A DNA stretch of 64,000 nucleotides, taken from Todiramphus chloris collaris. Lineage: Eukaryota; Chordata; Aves; Coraciiformes; Alcedinidae. The notes under the pieces were generated by a model. That model was not told the DNA's origin. It saw only the letters and a program-made list of their open reading frames with translations, and did not search any database. The stretch covers positions 6,433,741-6,497,740 of the forward strand of contig JANVCC010000018.1 in the NCBI GenBank assembly GCA_025345505.1, written 5' to 3'. A program made the translations under genes and the position numbers. Shown here piece by piece: positions 1 through 10,850 of the stretch (within the stretch, counting starts at the first letter, position 1; each line of letters starts with the position of its first letter).

Positions 1-1489
1 TAGAGGATTGGGGCAGGTTGGGACAGAGTGGGAGCTTCTTCAGGCTCTGGTTTGGGGCATCACTGCTGCAGCATCTGGGTTGTGTTGGCACGCAGCAGAA
101 GCTGAGTTGGTTCTGCTGGGGTAGACTCCTCTCTGGGCTTTGTTGTGGTTTTTTTGTGGAGATGAATTAGATCATGATGAAAACCCCTCTGCATCAAGAT
201 AAAACTTGAATTGTGCTGTAACCCCGGATGTTAAACTGCGTATGGAAGTAGGAGTTTGTAGAAGATGACCTGTCACCACTGGGACTCCACATTGCAAGGA
301 GGGAAAGAATTAGGGAAATTTCAAAACGGCTCCCTTTGGAATTGTCTTTAGCAGAAGCAATATAGTAGAGACCAAAATATTCATCCTGGAAAACATGACC
401 AATTTGGACTGAGTTAATTTGCTAAAAAATGGAGTCTTTCTGCTGTAGAGGGCAAGAGAATAATGCTGTTGTAGCTGAGGAACTATTTCTCATCTCCAGA
501 ACCCCATCTCTAGCTCTGTCATAAAGGTCTGGCATTCTCTTACTGACTTTTTTACACCTTGTAGCATCCCTCCTGCATGGGGAGGATACCTGGAAGAACA
601 GTGACTCCTGATTTTGGCGATGGGGAAGGACAAACTGCCAATCTGCTGCCGGGTTCTAATGAACAGAATTCTGAAATGAGTTTTGAAGCGATGCCCACTC
701 TGTGACATTACAAAGGGTTTGTGAGATAAAGGAGATAAACCGTGAATAGGCACATGTTATGTGTGACTACTAACAGCAGTTTAATAAGAAATTACTGTTT
801 TGGGTAGACAGTTCAAGTGTCAGAAATACAAGCATGTATGACTACACTTTCATGAAGCACTGGAGAGGTATCTGGTTTAAAATGAACATCTAGCCTTCAT
901 ATTGGGGTTAGGCTGCTTCAGAGTCTTGCTCTAAAATCTGAAGCACGTCCTGAAGGCAGAAAGCTTTTTTAAAAAAATAAAAAGCTTCCTTTTCACAAAA
1001 TTCAGAGGCCAACCATGAAAGCACAAGTTGAACATAAATTTTAGAGTTAGTCTTTTCAGTACATGAGAATAAATTTGGGAAATGGAAATGAGCCGATGCC
1101 CAACGATGATTTAAGCGTTCAGCAGTTTGTCACGAAAACTCAAGTTTATTCATGGAGAATAATGTCAGGAGAAACCACTGTCTGTTGAATCTGATGCTGT
1201 GGCGTGTATGATTTAATCTCATCCATGCACAGGGTCTACTAACTTCTGTATGGCTTAACAGCCTTTGCAAGAAGAGCATCTCGTCTCGAGCTGTACACCT
1301 ACCCTGCTCCTTGAACTTTTCTTCAAGTGGTTGAGCTCATGGGTAGGAGCATGTGCCCTATTCCTCATTTGTTTTGCTTTTTCAGCCTGGCTTCTACTTC
1401 CAGGCACTGCTTCTTGGCTTCTCTTTTTGTTCTGGACTTTTTATACATAGAATTTTTTTTTTTATCCGCCCCCCCTTCATGAAGATACT

Positions 1490-2450
1490 AATGCCCTGTG
1501 ATCAAGTAGCCTCTCAGTCTTCTTTTTGCTGAGCAGAACGAGCTCTTTATGGCTCTCACTGCATTTTCTCCAGCGTTTAAGTCAATTTTGTGGCTCTTTT
1601 CTGCAGTAGGTCAATTTTTCAACATCTTCTAAAACATGTGTTCACAGAGGAAATTGATGTGATATTCCAGCACTGGTCCCACCAGTGCCATATACAGAGC
1701 TAAAAATCACTGATTCTTTCTCGCTCTTCCCCTTTTTACACATCCAAAGATCAATTTAGGCCTTTTATGCCATGAAATCGGGCTGGGAGCTCTTGTTGCC
1801 TGACTCTTCTCAGACCTGCAGCTTGTCACGATGCTGATCTCCATCCTGAATGTCAGCCTTCCTCATCCCCACCTCTCTGAGGTCCCACATTCTGTTGTAG
1901 TGGTCCCAACCAGCCAGAGGAGCCAGCATAGTAGATCTGACTTGGTCAGTCCTCATTACCTTCTGCTCTGCTCATCTCTGTTTCCACAGATGTGACTAGT
2001 GATTTATGTCAACATTTTCCTTGAAGAACTTTGGAAGAAGAGGACCCCCCCCCCCCCCCCCCCCATTAAAAATAGTCTGATAATACAAAATTGAGAATTA
2101 CTCGAACAGAGTAGACACTCCTCAATTAATCTGCCTATTCTTAGCCTGTTTAATATTTGCAGTCTGAATACTGCGCAGTGAGAAAGCTGAAGTATTTTGT
2201 CACATGCTGTTGAAAATCTATTACCTTATCAATCAAATGTGTAATCCTGTCAGAGAATGAGATCAGGTTTGTGTGATACAGCTGATTTTCTAGAAAATCA
2301 TCGTATTCATTCTAATCTCTTCGATTCGTGATCACTTTAGTTAGATAGCATCTTTCCATTTTTCCTTGGGATTGATGTCAGGTGAATGCCCCATAATTAC
2401 CCAGGCATTCCAGTTGCCCTTTTGATAACTCTCTGAAATACCCACAGGTT
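1490..2450 (-). mobile_element. Ancient CR1/L3-like LINE remnant (RT region)
   Basis: The sequence keeps the word order of an old amniote CR1/L3-type element read in antisense. It has 'agtagcctctcagtcttc' near 1506, 'tattccagcactggtcccac' near 1663, 'agtgccatatacagag' near 1684, and 'gagatcaggtttgtgtgata' near 2260. In turtles and crocodilians related copies carry the same phrases in the same order. It is heavily decayed, with no open frame. A 20-base C run (2045-2064) interrupts it. Assignment is from memory of the consensus, so the family name is approximate. Confidence 0.6.
2045..2064. repeat. Poly-C run, 20 bases
   Basis: An uninterrupted run of 20 C (20 G on the minus strand) follows AGGA and precedes ATTAAAA. 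Runs this long are unusual and unstable, and their length is often misread by short-read sequencing. Confidence 0.9.
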
Positions 2451-3849
2451 ATTAAAAATGAATGTCAGCAGGGCAGAGACTTGTGGGCTTTCTGGAGATG
2501 GTTGAGTCTTGGGTTACCCCCTGAATTTGAAAACCTTTATCCACTAGGGAAAGCCTCTCCAGGTAGTGTGCAGCCTGGACATCTTAATCCTCATAGGGGA
2601 TACCTCTTGCCAAACAGAGCAGAACTGTGAGCTGCTCCCAAGCTCTTGCTGCCACATTTCTGCTCGTCCCTGGAGAATGCTGCATTTGGCAGTTATATGT
2701 TCCAGTACATAAACAGGCAGCTTGCAGAAAAGCTGGGCATAAATCGAAGCAGGTGAAATTGAACTTGGTGTCAGGAAGTAATGGGGCACTGCATTCACTG
2801 GACATGAAAGCAAATAACGTATTAAAAGATGATCTCTCTTAATGGAAATGGAGTGGCTACAGAAGTTCCAGTGGGCTTGGAAGTTTAGGCTTGCTTTGCA
2901 AGAGCTGATTATTTTTACTGGAGTGGAGGGACAGTGTTTCCAGTAGACCATAATGCTCATTATACTTTTAAGACTTAGAGAGCATTTGGTGCATCACCTT
3001 CACTACTCAGTTCACTGGTCCTTACTCTGATGTTGTCCAGCAGCACGAGGACATTGCATTAGAAATTAGGGACTGCTTTAAGTTCCCGGGATGTGCAGAG
3101 GAATTAGTTCCTTTCTACCTGTAAGAGCTATTATTTTTATAAACTTATTTTTTTCTTTCTTTTAATGAGGTGGGAAGCTGAAGCTTGTGTAGGAGTGTCA
3201 CTGGTAGCCTTAGCTGTCTGCTCTTTAGCCACAAAAGCGTGAGAAGAGATCACCCATGCTGGACGATGGAGAAAGTGTGTGTACTTTGTGCGGTGTCAAG
3301 TGTGACTTCATGCGATCTTTAGCGTAGCCCCAGTTGGCATCACAGTTCCTAGTTCTGTATTAATTCCCTTGCAACGGACATGCTGAAGCTGCCTGTCAAG
3401 CTGTTAAAAAACAATGGGTGAGTGGTGCTTGTTCTCTGGACAGGTCGTGAAAGAGTTTGATACAGATGCCAGTATGAATCTTGCTGTGCAAGATGTGGGA
3501 TGTGAACTCCGAAGGAAAAGAGAATGATGCTCAAAAATAACAGATGATGAAATTAAAACCAGCAGGCAGCCTTTCAGACCTTCATTGTATAGGCCACCAC
3601 TAATGAAAAATTCAGAGGCAGATTGGGCTTGATGACAGCACCGGAGCTTGCTTCTCCAGGTAGTAACTGAGCCAAAACATTTAATTCTGTGTGTAAAGCT
3701 GATACTGATTGAAGTAGAATTTGTTCAGATAAAGAAAATTGGAATTTGTTACTCCTTAGGAAATCGGCTAGCTAAACAGCAGTGACTGAATGTAGTGTGT
3801 GTTATCACAAGGAAAACCCCTGGTGACTGTGGTGACTAGTGGGGTGGTC
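2451..3849. other. Intergenic sequence, nothing recognised
   Basis: There is no repeat family, RNA gene or coding signature that I can support. Overlapping short reading frames at 2544-2960 on both strands have no recognisable domain and look like chance. Confidence 0.5.
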
Positions 3850-4346
3850 TGCCACTTTCAGTTTTGGGCCCCTCACTACAAGAAGGACGCTGAGATGCTG
3901 AAATGTGTCCAAAGAGCAAGTAAGCTGGTGAAGGGCCTGGAGAACCAGTGTTAGAGGAGCAGCTGAGGGAACTGGAGTTGTTTAGCCTGGAGGAAAGGAG
4001 GCTCAGGAGAGACCTTGCTCTCTACAACTACCTGAAAGGAGGTGGTTGTGAGGTGGGGGTTGGTCCCTTTTCCCAAGTGGCAGGTTGAGGAAATGGCCTC
4101 AAGTTGTGCCAGGGGAGGTTTAGATTGGACATTAAAAAACATTTCTACACGGAAAGGGTCGTGAGGCACTGGAACAGGCTGGTTCCACAGGGGAGTGGGG
4201 GAGTCACCATCCTTGGAGATATTTAAGAGATGTGTAGATGTGACTCTTAGGGACATGGTTTAGTGGTGACCTGGCTGTGCTGGGTTAACAGTAGAATTTG
4301 ATGATCTTAAAGGTCTTTTCCAATTGAAATGATTCTAAGATTCTCC
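3850..4346 (+). mobile_element. CR1 LINE, 5'-truncated 3' end
   Basis: This is the 3' part of a chicken-repeat-1 element. It has the phrases 'cagttttgggcccctcacta', 'gtttagcctggaggaaagga', 'aggcactggaacaggctg' and the terminal 'ggtcttttccaattgaaatg', then ATTCT repeats. It encodes the C-terminal end of ORF2 and the 3' UTR in degraded form. It lies outside KLHL29, downstream. Confidence 0.9.
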
Positions 4347-4909
4347 TCTGTTTCTGGTCTCCAGTTGCTGGAGACCATGCTGATCTGCTTGTCATGCTTG
4401 TGCAGCTTGGCTAAAGAGCCCACGGTGGCAGCTCTTGCTGTCATGTGTTCTAACCTCAGTGTTCATGCCTCAAACAGCTTGGCTTTTCAGAGGGAAAATG
4501 GTGTTTCTGTTGTGCTATCGCAGTCCAGCTTAATGTAATGAGTGATGGAAAGACTGTGCCCGAGACCCATCCATCTGCTTCCCTCCAGACTCTCTTCTTT
4601 CTGGCTTTTTCTGCAGTCTGAAGTTACTTGCTGATGACAGGAACTTACTTCTGCCTTTCCATACATTCTGGCATCTCTGCTTCAGCGAAAAGCATGTTTC
4701 AGTTCCTGTTTTTGAGCTGACTCCAAATGGGAAAGCAGGAATTAACAGGTCAGCTTAAGGGTCTCATCCACTATAAAAAGCTTGTATTAACATCACAAGC
4801 TGTAAAAATGTCAAAGTGGATCCAAGGTCAGCATCTTCTTAGAGACCTGGGCTGCAGCCTGCCAGGGCTGTAGGTTTACCCCCTGTGAAATTGTCACCTT
4901 TTCCAGTGG

Positions 4910-5560
4910 GGATGGGGAGGCGATAACGGTTCGGACACCACCGTGCCCTCGCATTCGAGAGAGCGGAGAAAAGCTTCGGGATCCGTTCTGCTTTCTCCCG
5001 AGAAACTCTTTGGGAGAAGCCAGCCGGGTGGGTAAGCACTTGAAGCAGCTTGTGCCTTTGCCACCTCTGCTGGTTAAACTGGATGGTACTGGTGAAGTCG
5101 GGCAGAAGCGCAGGCTGCGGCTGATCCCTGCGGAAAGGGGGGGCTCGCGCTGGTGTTGGGCTTCTCTGGACTCTCCACCAAGGGCAAGCCCAAGTGTTAA
5201 GGACCGCTGCAATTAGCTTGTTCCAATTGCACCGTGCCAAGCTCAGCCCTAGCACCTCGCTGCAGTGAATTAAAGGATGAGGTTGCCGCGGTTTGATTAG
5301 CGCGGCGTGTTTGCCGCTGGATGAAGCAGTGGGCGCAGCGGGGCTGACTTGTGTAAATTGTCAGGGATAGGCGAGTGCCTGAACGCCGCGAGCAGCCCCA
5401 GCTGCAGAGCGCGCTCCTTCCCAGGTGAGCCAGGGAGAGTCGGACCAGGGAACAAAAGAGGGTTTTATCATTACCAGGCTGCTGAGCCAACCTGGCCCCT
5501 GAATTTCTTAAAGCTTTTAAGAAGAAAAATCTCCGAGTAGATCTGTGTACATGATTCATT
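4910..5560. promoter_or_regulatory. CpG-rich non-coding block, candidate CpG island or enhancer
   Basis: CpG dinucleotides are frequent here (for example around 4921-5010, 5105-5150 and 5285-5400) while the surrounding 10 kb is CpG-poor. No known coding sequence or repeat was recognised. The overlapping reading frames on both strands are what GC-rich sequence gives by chance. The block lies about 1.5 kb beyond the presumed 3' end of KLHL29. It could be an unannotated promoter, an enhancer, or a CpG island of a non-coding transcript. Confidence 0.4.
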
Positions 5561-6539
5561 TGGCAAAAGCGCTCGGCCAACTTCCCGGAGGGGAGCTAAA
5601 ATAATTTCCACATACAAGTAAAGCCAATAGCCTCTGTCTTGTTCATCCTACCAAGTATTATTGACTAGTGCTGAGTAAGAGATCTCTGCAGAGCGCTGAT
5701 GAAAAGGTTGGCAACTCACTCCACTTGGTCTGGATTATTGCAGCGGGGTTGTGTAATATTGAATTGTGGGGCTTTTAGTCATCTTCACGGGCTGTTCGAC
5801 CCGAGCTGCTAAACCTAAACTAAAATGCTTCAAAACTGCAGTTCCCACTGTTAAATACTCACACAGATATATCTGTGAAAACCAGAGACAATTTCAATAT
5901 ATGTTAGATTCTTCCTCCTAATGCACAGGACAGATATTACCACCGAAGGTCCAGCTGACATGTTCCACTGCAGTGGTATTTGAGAGTAGTTATATTTGGC
6001 TCATCTTTGTTCCGTATCCAGTTTTACAGCTACCAGATGATGTCCTAATGAAACATCAAAGGCACCACGAACAGTTGCACTTAAGTGTGCTCTGAAAGAT
6101 GTGTCCAGTGTGGTACTGAGCTCCCACTCTGGATGCAAAGGGATTTTGTCCACGGGGCAAAAGTGGCTTTCATCTTTTAGACATTTAAAATGAAACAAGT
6201 AGTTTATCAGTGTGGTTTGGTTTTGTTTTTGTTCTTTTTAAGATAGGTTCCTGAACTTTCTTAAGCCCTTTTGTTCTTAATACTAAGTTTGGGAAAATGG
6301 ATAAACCACCTTGCTGAGTAAAATCCAAGATCACTTCTAAGAACTTTTCTGGAAAGGAGGCTGGCAGTACTTTGGAAGCATTAAATATTAGCAATACACT
6401 CTTGGATTTGCAAGAGAAGCCAGCTGGGTGAAATGAACACACTTTATCCATGGCTGGGATGGAACCTGAAGTCATGGTTCATGCAGGGTTGTTTCTTGTT
6501 CAGTTGTGACACAATTAATCCAGTCTGGATGCTGGATCT
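5561..6539. other. Intergenic sequence, nothing recognised
   Basis: AT-rich unique sequence between the CpG-rich block and the presumed end of the KLHL29 3' UTR. No gene, RNA or repeat family is supported. Part of it may still be UTR if a more distal poly(A) site is used. Confidence 0.4.
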
Positions 6540-6554
6540 AGATCTATAAATATA

Positions 6555-6560
6555 TTTATT
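6555..6560 (-). terminator. Candidate distal poly(A) signal AATAAA of KLHL29
   Basis: On the minus strand this is a canonical AATAAA within an AT-rich stretch, about 2.1 kb past the stop codon. It is the farthest of a cluster of hexamers (others at 6632-6627 and 7044-7039). Which one is used cannot be decided from sequence. Confidence 0.35.
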
Positions 6561-7992
6561 ATAATATAACAAGAACTTAACAGTAAACATAAACTATATA
6601 CAATACCATTACAGATAACCCTGTTTTTTATTATTATTCACAGAAATAGCCAGTCTTGTTCCAGTGTGAGAAATGAAGAAAGCTAAATTGGAAATGTTGA
6701 ATGTGTTTAGGTCTTGCTGACAGGTAGCACCTCCTTTGGAGGCAGACACACACCAACACTAAATTAGTCCTGCCCCAGGCAGTTAGAAACTTGTGCTCCA
6801 ATCTTTAGGTTCACACTTGCACCCTGTTTGACATAAATACTTTAAATGACATACTAGTATATAATTTTGTTGTGCTTATTATTATTATTATTTTTTTTTC
6901 TTTAAAGAATAAATAAAACAACTGCATAACAAAGGCTGGAACCTCACTGTCAAAATGAGACTTGAGTCACCCTGTAGCTTGACTCAGCTGACTTGAGCAC
7001 TTTAAATACTGCAAGATACAAATTCCATTTTTTTTTCTTTTATTTTATAAACAATTATTAATAAAATAAGATGATTAGCTAACCATCTGCATTGATTTCC
7101 CCAAAGCTGTAGGCAGACCTCCCTCTGTATAAAAAGGCTCGCGTATTTGGTATGAAATTCAACTAGATATTGACAGTAAGATCTCACCCACGCCCCGTGT
7201 GGGACCCTCCTTCTTGAATTACTGGCATGGCATTTGGGATTTGAGTCTGCAAAGGCAAGTATGGCAACTATTTTCCCTCTACTTGGGAAGAAATCAGGAC
7301 AATCCTTAGCTTGGGGTTACTTCCTATTTGTGAATGTTCAGATTCTTTCCCCTGTCCCCTCTATGCTACCCAGTCCATCTCCCATTTGATCCTTTTATGT
7401 ATAAATTTATAAAGAATTTCCACATCACAATGCTCTCTGGATAGACAATATTTTAATATATATAAAAATATAACCCCTGTGCTGTGCATATACTTACAAC
7501 TCTACATAGTAATCATTTTACGTCTCTTACACCGGGCTTAAGCCTATGTATTTTTCTACCATGGGATTTAAACTCCTGTGTTCAAAATCTGCAAATAAGA
7601 GAAGGTTTCCACACCTACGAGGAAACTTGAAAAAGAAAAGAATATAAAATAAAAAAAGGTCTCGGACTTTACATAAAAGATAGTGGCATATATCCCAATG
7701 TCAGGAATTTTGGTTGAGAGCCACAACGAGGGGCATCGTCTCCGTTAGCCGGAACCGCGGCAATCCCACGCTACGCCGTGCGTTCCAGGGCGATCCCAGT
7801 CAGAAGGGAAGAGCGGGTGTAGCAGGAGAATGCCTCTGGAATTGGAACTGCTTTCATTTTGTGTCAGGGAATCGAGCACTGCCAAGTTTGCCCCCAGCTG
7901 TGGGCATGGCCACAGGTACCCACACAAGTGTCACCGGGAGCAGAAACTCTTCCAGCCCAACAGGCCTCTTTTTTCCACCATTTTACAGGGAA

Positions 7993-7998
7993 TTTATT
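7993..7998 (-). terminator. Candidate proximal poly(A) signal AATAAA of KLHL29
   Basis: This is a canonical AATAAA on the minus strand about 650 nt past the stop codon. It would give a short 3' UTR isoform if used. It is inferred from the hexamer alone. Confidence 0.25.
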
Positions 7999-8644
7999 AC
8001 CAATCCTCCTCCTCCTCAGTCCCCCCCTCACCCCACTTCTGGGCTCTGCTCTAGGGGACTGAAAGATTTGTTTGCTCTGCTGGAAGACTGACATCAAGGT
8101 AAGCCATCTGTCACACAAGATTTCTCTCAGTCATTGGTATTGAGAAGCGTGTATTTGTTAAAAACAAAGGTCGGAATCAAAGTGGTAAGGACACTTTGAC
8201 CTTTCAAACAGATTGATGCCTAAAGTGTAATAGTAAAACTAATCTGCATGGTTATTTTAAGAATCAAGCTTGAGCTCTAAAGTAAAATGCAGATTTTTTT
8301 TTTTTTGATTTTTTTTTCTTTCCCTCTTCCCCAGCTTAAAAAATATGTGAAATTCTATTGCACCTGGGTTGCCCAAAAGCCGACATCCAGAACAAGTGCC
8401 ACTATAACATCTAGTGACACCCTTGTATTATTAAGTTACAATATCTTACATAGCACGGAGCTCTCTGCTCCTTGTTCACCAAAAGGTGAGGATGATTTTT
8501 CTACATTCAATGTAGACACTATTCAAGACTTTAGAGCAATATGTTCACTGGCTGGCTTCGCTGCTTTTGTTTCTTAAGTAGTAATATTCTCCTTGCCTGC
8601 TTTTGACAGGTACAAACAGTTCTCCATCCACCTCCTGGGTAACA

Positions 8645-8833
<189 letters not shown>

Positions 8834-9758
8834 TTAAAAAAAGAAAAGAGGAAGTTTTAGTTAATCTTCTTACCCAATAATTTTCAGGCTTAAAAAAAAA
8901 AAGCCAGGCTTTCATAACAAGGGGTAAACGATGAGTGCACCTTTTATTCTTATCTATATAAAGCTGTGTGGGCATTTCTCTTTCTTCTCCCTTTCTCTCA
9001 TCCAAGTTAATCCTTTTTGTGTTCCTGCCAGGTAGGTAAATGTTGTGTCTAATTTTAAACAACAGAAATTGGTCCAAGTGAGATGTTTCTCCAGCCCCCA
9101 CGTGGGATCTGCCACAACACACCCCTGTAACACCGTGTACATGTAAAAGCAATCCGAGCCATTGGGGGTCCCTGCCACCTCGAATGGAATAAAACCTTGC
9201 TTCAAGTTAATCCTCTAATTATTCCTTGCTGCAAACTCCGGGGGGAGGGGGACACATCCAAAAAATGCAGAAGCCTGGAGGTCTTGCTGGTTCGTCCTCC
9301 TTGCACACCCAGAGCAGGGGGTGTCAAGAGGAAAGTCAACCTGCGGCACGCGAATCCGATGGTTGGGGATGTGCAGCTGAGGGGCTGGCAGAGGAGCTGT
9401 ATGTTGGCATCTGAAGAAGACAAAAAACCTTAATGCTTGTTTAAAATAAAAGCGTTTTGACTTCAGACATCTCATGCAAATTAAGGCTAATGAGGCTGAG
9501 CTAATCCTGTGGTCTGTGGGCTCTTGATAGGAAGGAAGATGTGTAGGTGTGGAAGGTATTTGGAAGGAAGATTGCCCTTGGGCCTCCTCTCTTCCTCCTC
9601 CTTTCACTTAACCCCTTGGCCTCTCCAGGATTGTGCACAGGGTGTGACGCTCGCTTTGGGCCAATGAAGACACCGAGGGGCTGGGCTTTAGTGTGAGTAT
9701 TTGGAAAGGGCAGAAGGACAACAGGCAGCTGGGTGGGAAAAGCCCGTGCAGGGCTGCC

Positions 9759-9835
9759 ACCTTCTCCATGCTGCCTTCCCACCTTCTCCATGCTGCCTTC
9801 CCANNNNNNNNNNTTCTCCATGCTGCCTTCCCACT
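9759..9835. repeat. 22-bp tandem repeat interrupted by an assembly gap
   Basis: Two perfect copies of a 22-bp unit (ACCTTCTCCATGCTGCCTTC plus CC) lie at 9759-9780 and 9781-9802. A third copy resumes at 9814 after ten Ns (9804-9813). The Ns are a placeholder, so the true copy number is unknown and probably larger. Reading frames that cross the Ns are meaningless. Confidence 0.92.
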
Positions 9836-10129
9836 GCAAGTGGGGGAATCCCAAAGTGGGGGCTGCTCTGCTTTCCTTCTGCTGGGAAGCCCGAGTTTGT
9901 CCCCCAACATTTAAAGATGACGTTAAACGGGATGGGGTTGGTGGTGGCTTTTCTGGTGGTTGGAGTCCCGTCTAAGAGGTCTTCTGGTGTTAGGGTCCCT
10001 TCCAGGAGCAGCTGGTGGGTGGTTGTGTTGGGAAGGCACTTGGAGACTTGGAGCGGGTGTACACACCAGAGGACAGCAGGGAGAGAAAGAGGGAGCTGAG
10101 GATGAAAAATTAATTGGAGCCAAAAAGGT

Positions 10130-10850
10130 GCTCTATATCTAAGAAAATGGAAAAGGCTTGGTAAAAGCAAAGTCATTTCTTCTGGCTAATTCTGGAGCAG
10201 CAGTAAGAAGGAAAGTAAAAAGTGATAAAGGCAAAAGACAGAGCGTGCTGGAAGACCCAGGATGAACTGAGACTAAAATGGCACTGAAAAAGCCACGTGT
10301 TTTTGAAGAAGACAAAACTTGGATGTCCTTGTGGAGAAGCAGAGCCTGAGGTTAAAAATAAACCCACAATGACAACAGTGAGGACTCGAGCCTAGTCCCT
10401 GGGTACTGCCAGGAAATAGGAAATAATGAGAATCTTGTCAAAATAACTGTTAATCTGAAAGGAGGAGGAAGGAGAGAGAGACTTGAAACACTTGATTAGA
10501 GCCTATCCACAAATCAGCAGGGCTGGATGATACATAGCCCAGGGTCCTCAGGGAGTTTGCTAATGAACTAACTGAACCACTGGTAATTATTTTTGAAACG
10601 TCAGGGAGAAATGGGGAAGAACGAGGACTTGAATAAAGCAAGTGTCATCCTGAAAGGCAGCTCTGAAAGAGAATGAGCCCACCTCCAGAAGAGGTAGAGC
10701 TGCTGAGGGAGAGGCACTGCCCGCCAGGGACTCCAGCCAGGGCTCAGGTCCCCGTGGCCAGGAGGCATTAGAGGTGGCAGGACAAGCTGACCCAATAAAC
10801 CTGACAAATGGGCAAATGAAACCACGGTCTAGGACTTAAGATACTTGTTG
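10130..10850 (+). mobile_element. Ancient CR1/L3-like LINE remnant (EN-RT linker and start of RT)
   Basis: Around 10500-10640 the plus strand follows the nucleotide pattern of an old amniote CR1/L3 ORF2: 'cacaaatcagcagggctgga', 'ggtcctcagggagtttgcta', 'gaaccactggtaattatttt', 'aagcaagtgtcatcctg'. These correspond to the K-S-x-G-P-D ... E-P-L-x-I-I-F region at the start of reverse transcriptase. The frame is destroyed. The limits are uncertain, and similar decay may extend to about 11450. Confidence 0.55.

Larger units (their letters stand above)
6540..8644 (-). other. KLHL29: Probable KLHL29 3' untranslated region
   Basis: Downstream of the TGA the minus strand has no further kelch coding and no recognisable repeat. 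It contains several AATAAA hexamers (7998-7993, 7044-7039, 6632-6627 and 6560-6555), so more than one poly(A) site is possible. The lower part (6540-7700) is AU-rich. I set the end near the last hexamer before the sequence changes character. The true 3' end needs transcript data. Short plus-strand reading frames around 7714-8091 are chance openings in this UTR. Confidence 0.45.

Noticed and set aside
4811-5580. Overlapping frames in the CpG-rich block as a protein gene
   Set aside because: Several unrelated frames are open on both strands with no domain. This is expected from GC-rich sequence, where stop codons are rare.
7714-8118. Frames on both strands near 7.7-8.1 kb
   Set aside because: They fall in the likely 3' UTR of KLHL29 and have no recognisable protein features.
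9688-10176. 162-codon minus-strand frame and neighbouring frames across the Ns
   Set aside because: They cross an assembly gap and a tandem repeat, so the reading is not real.
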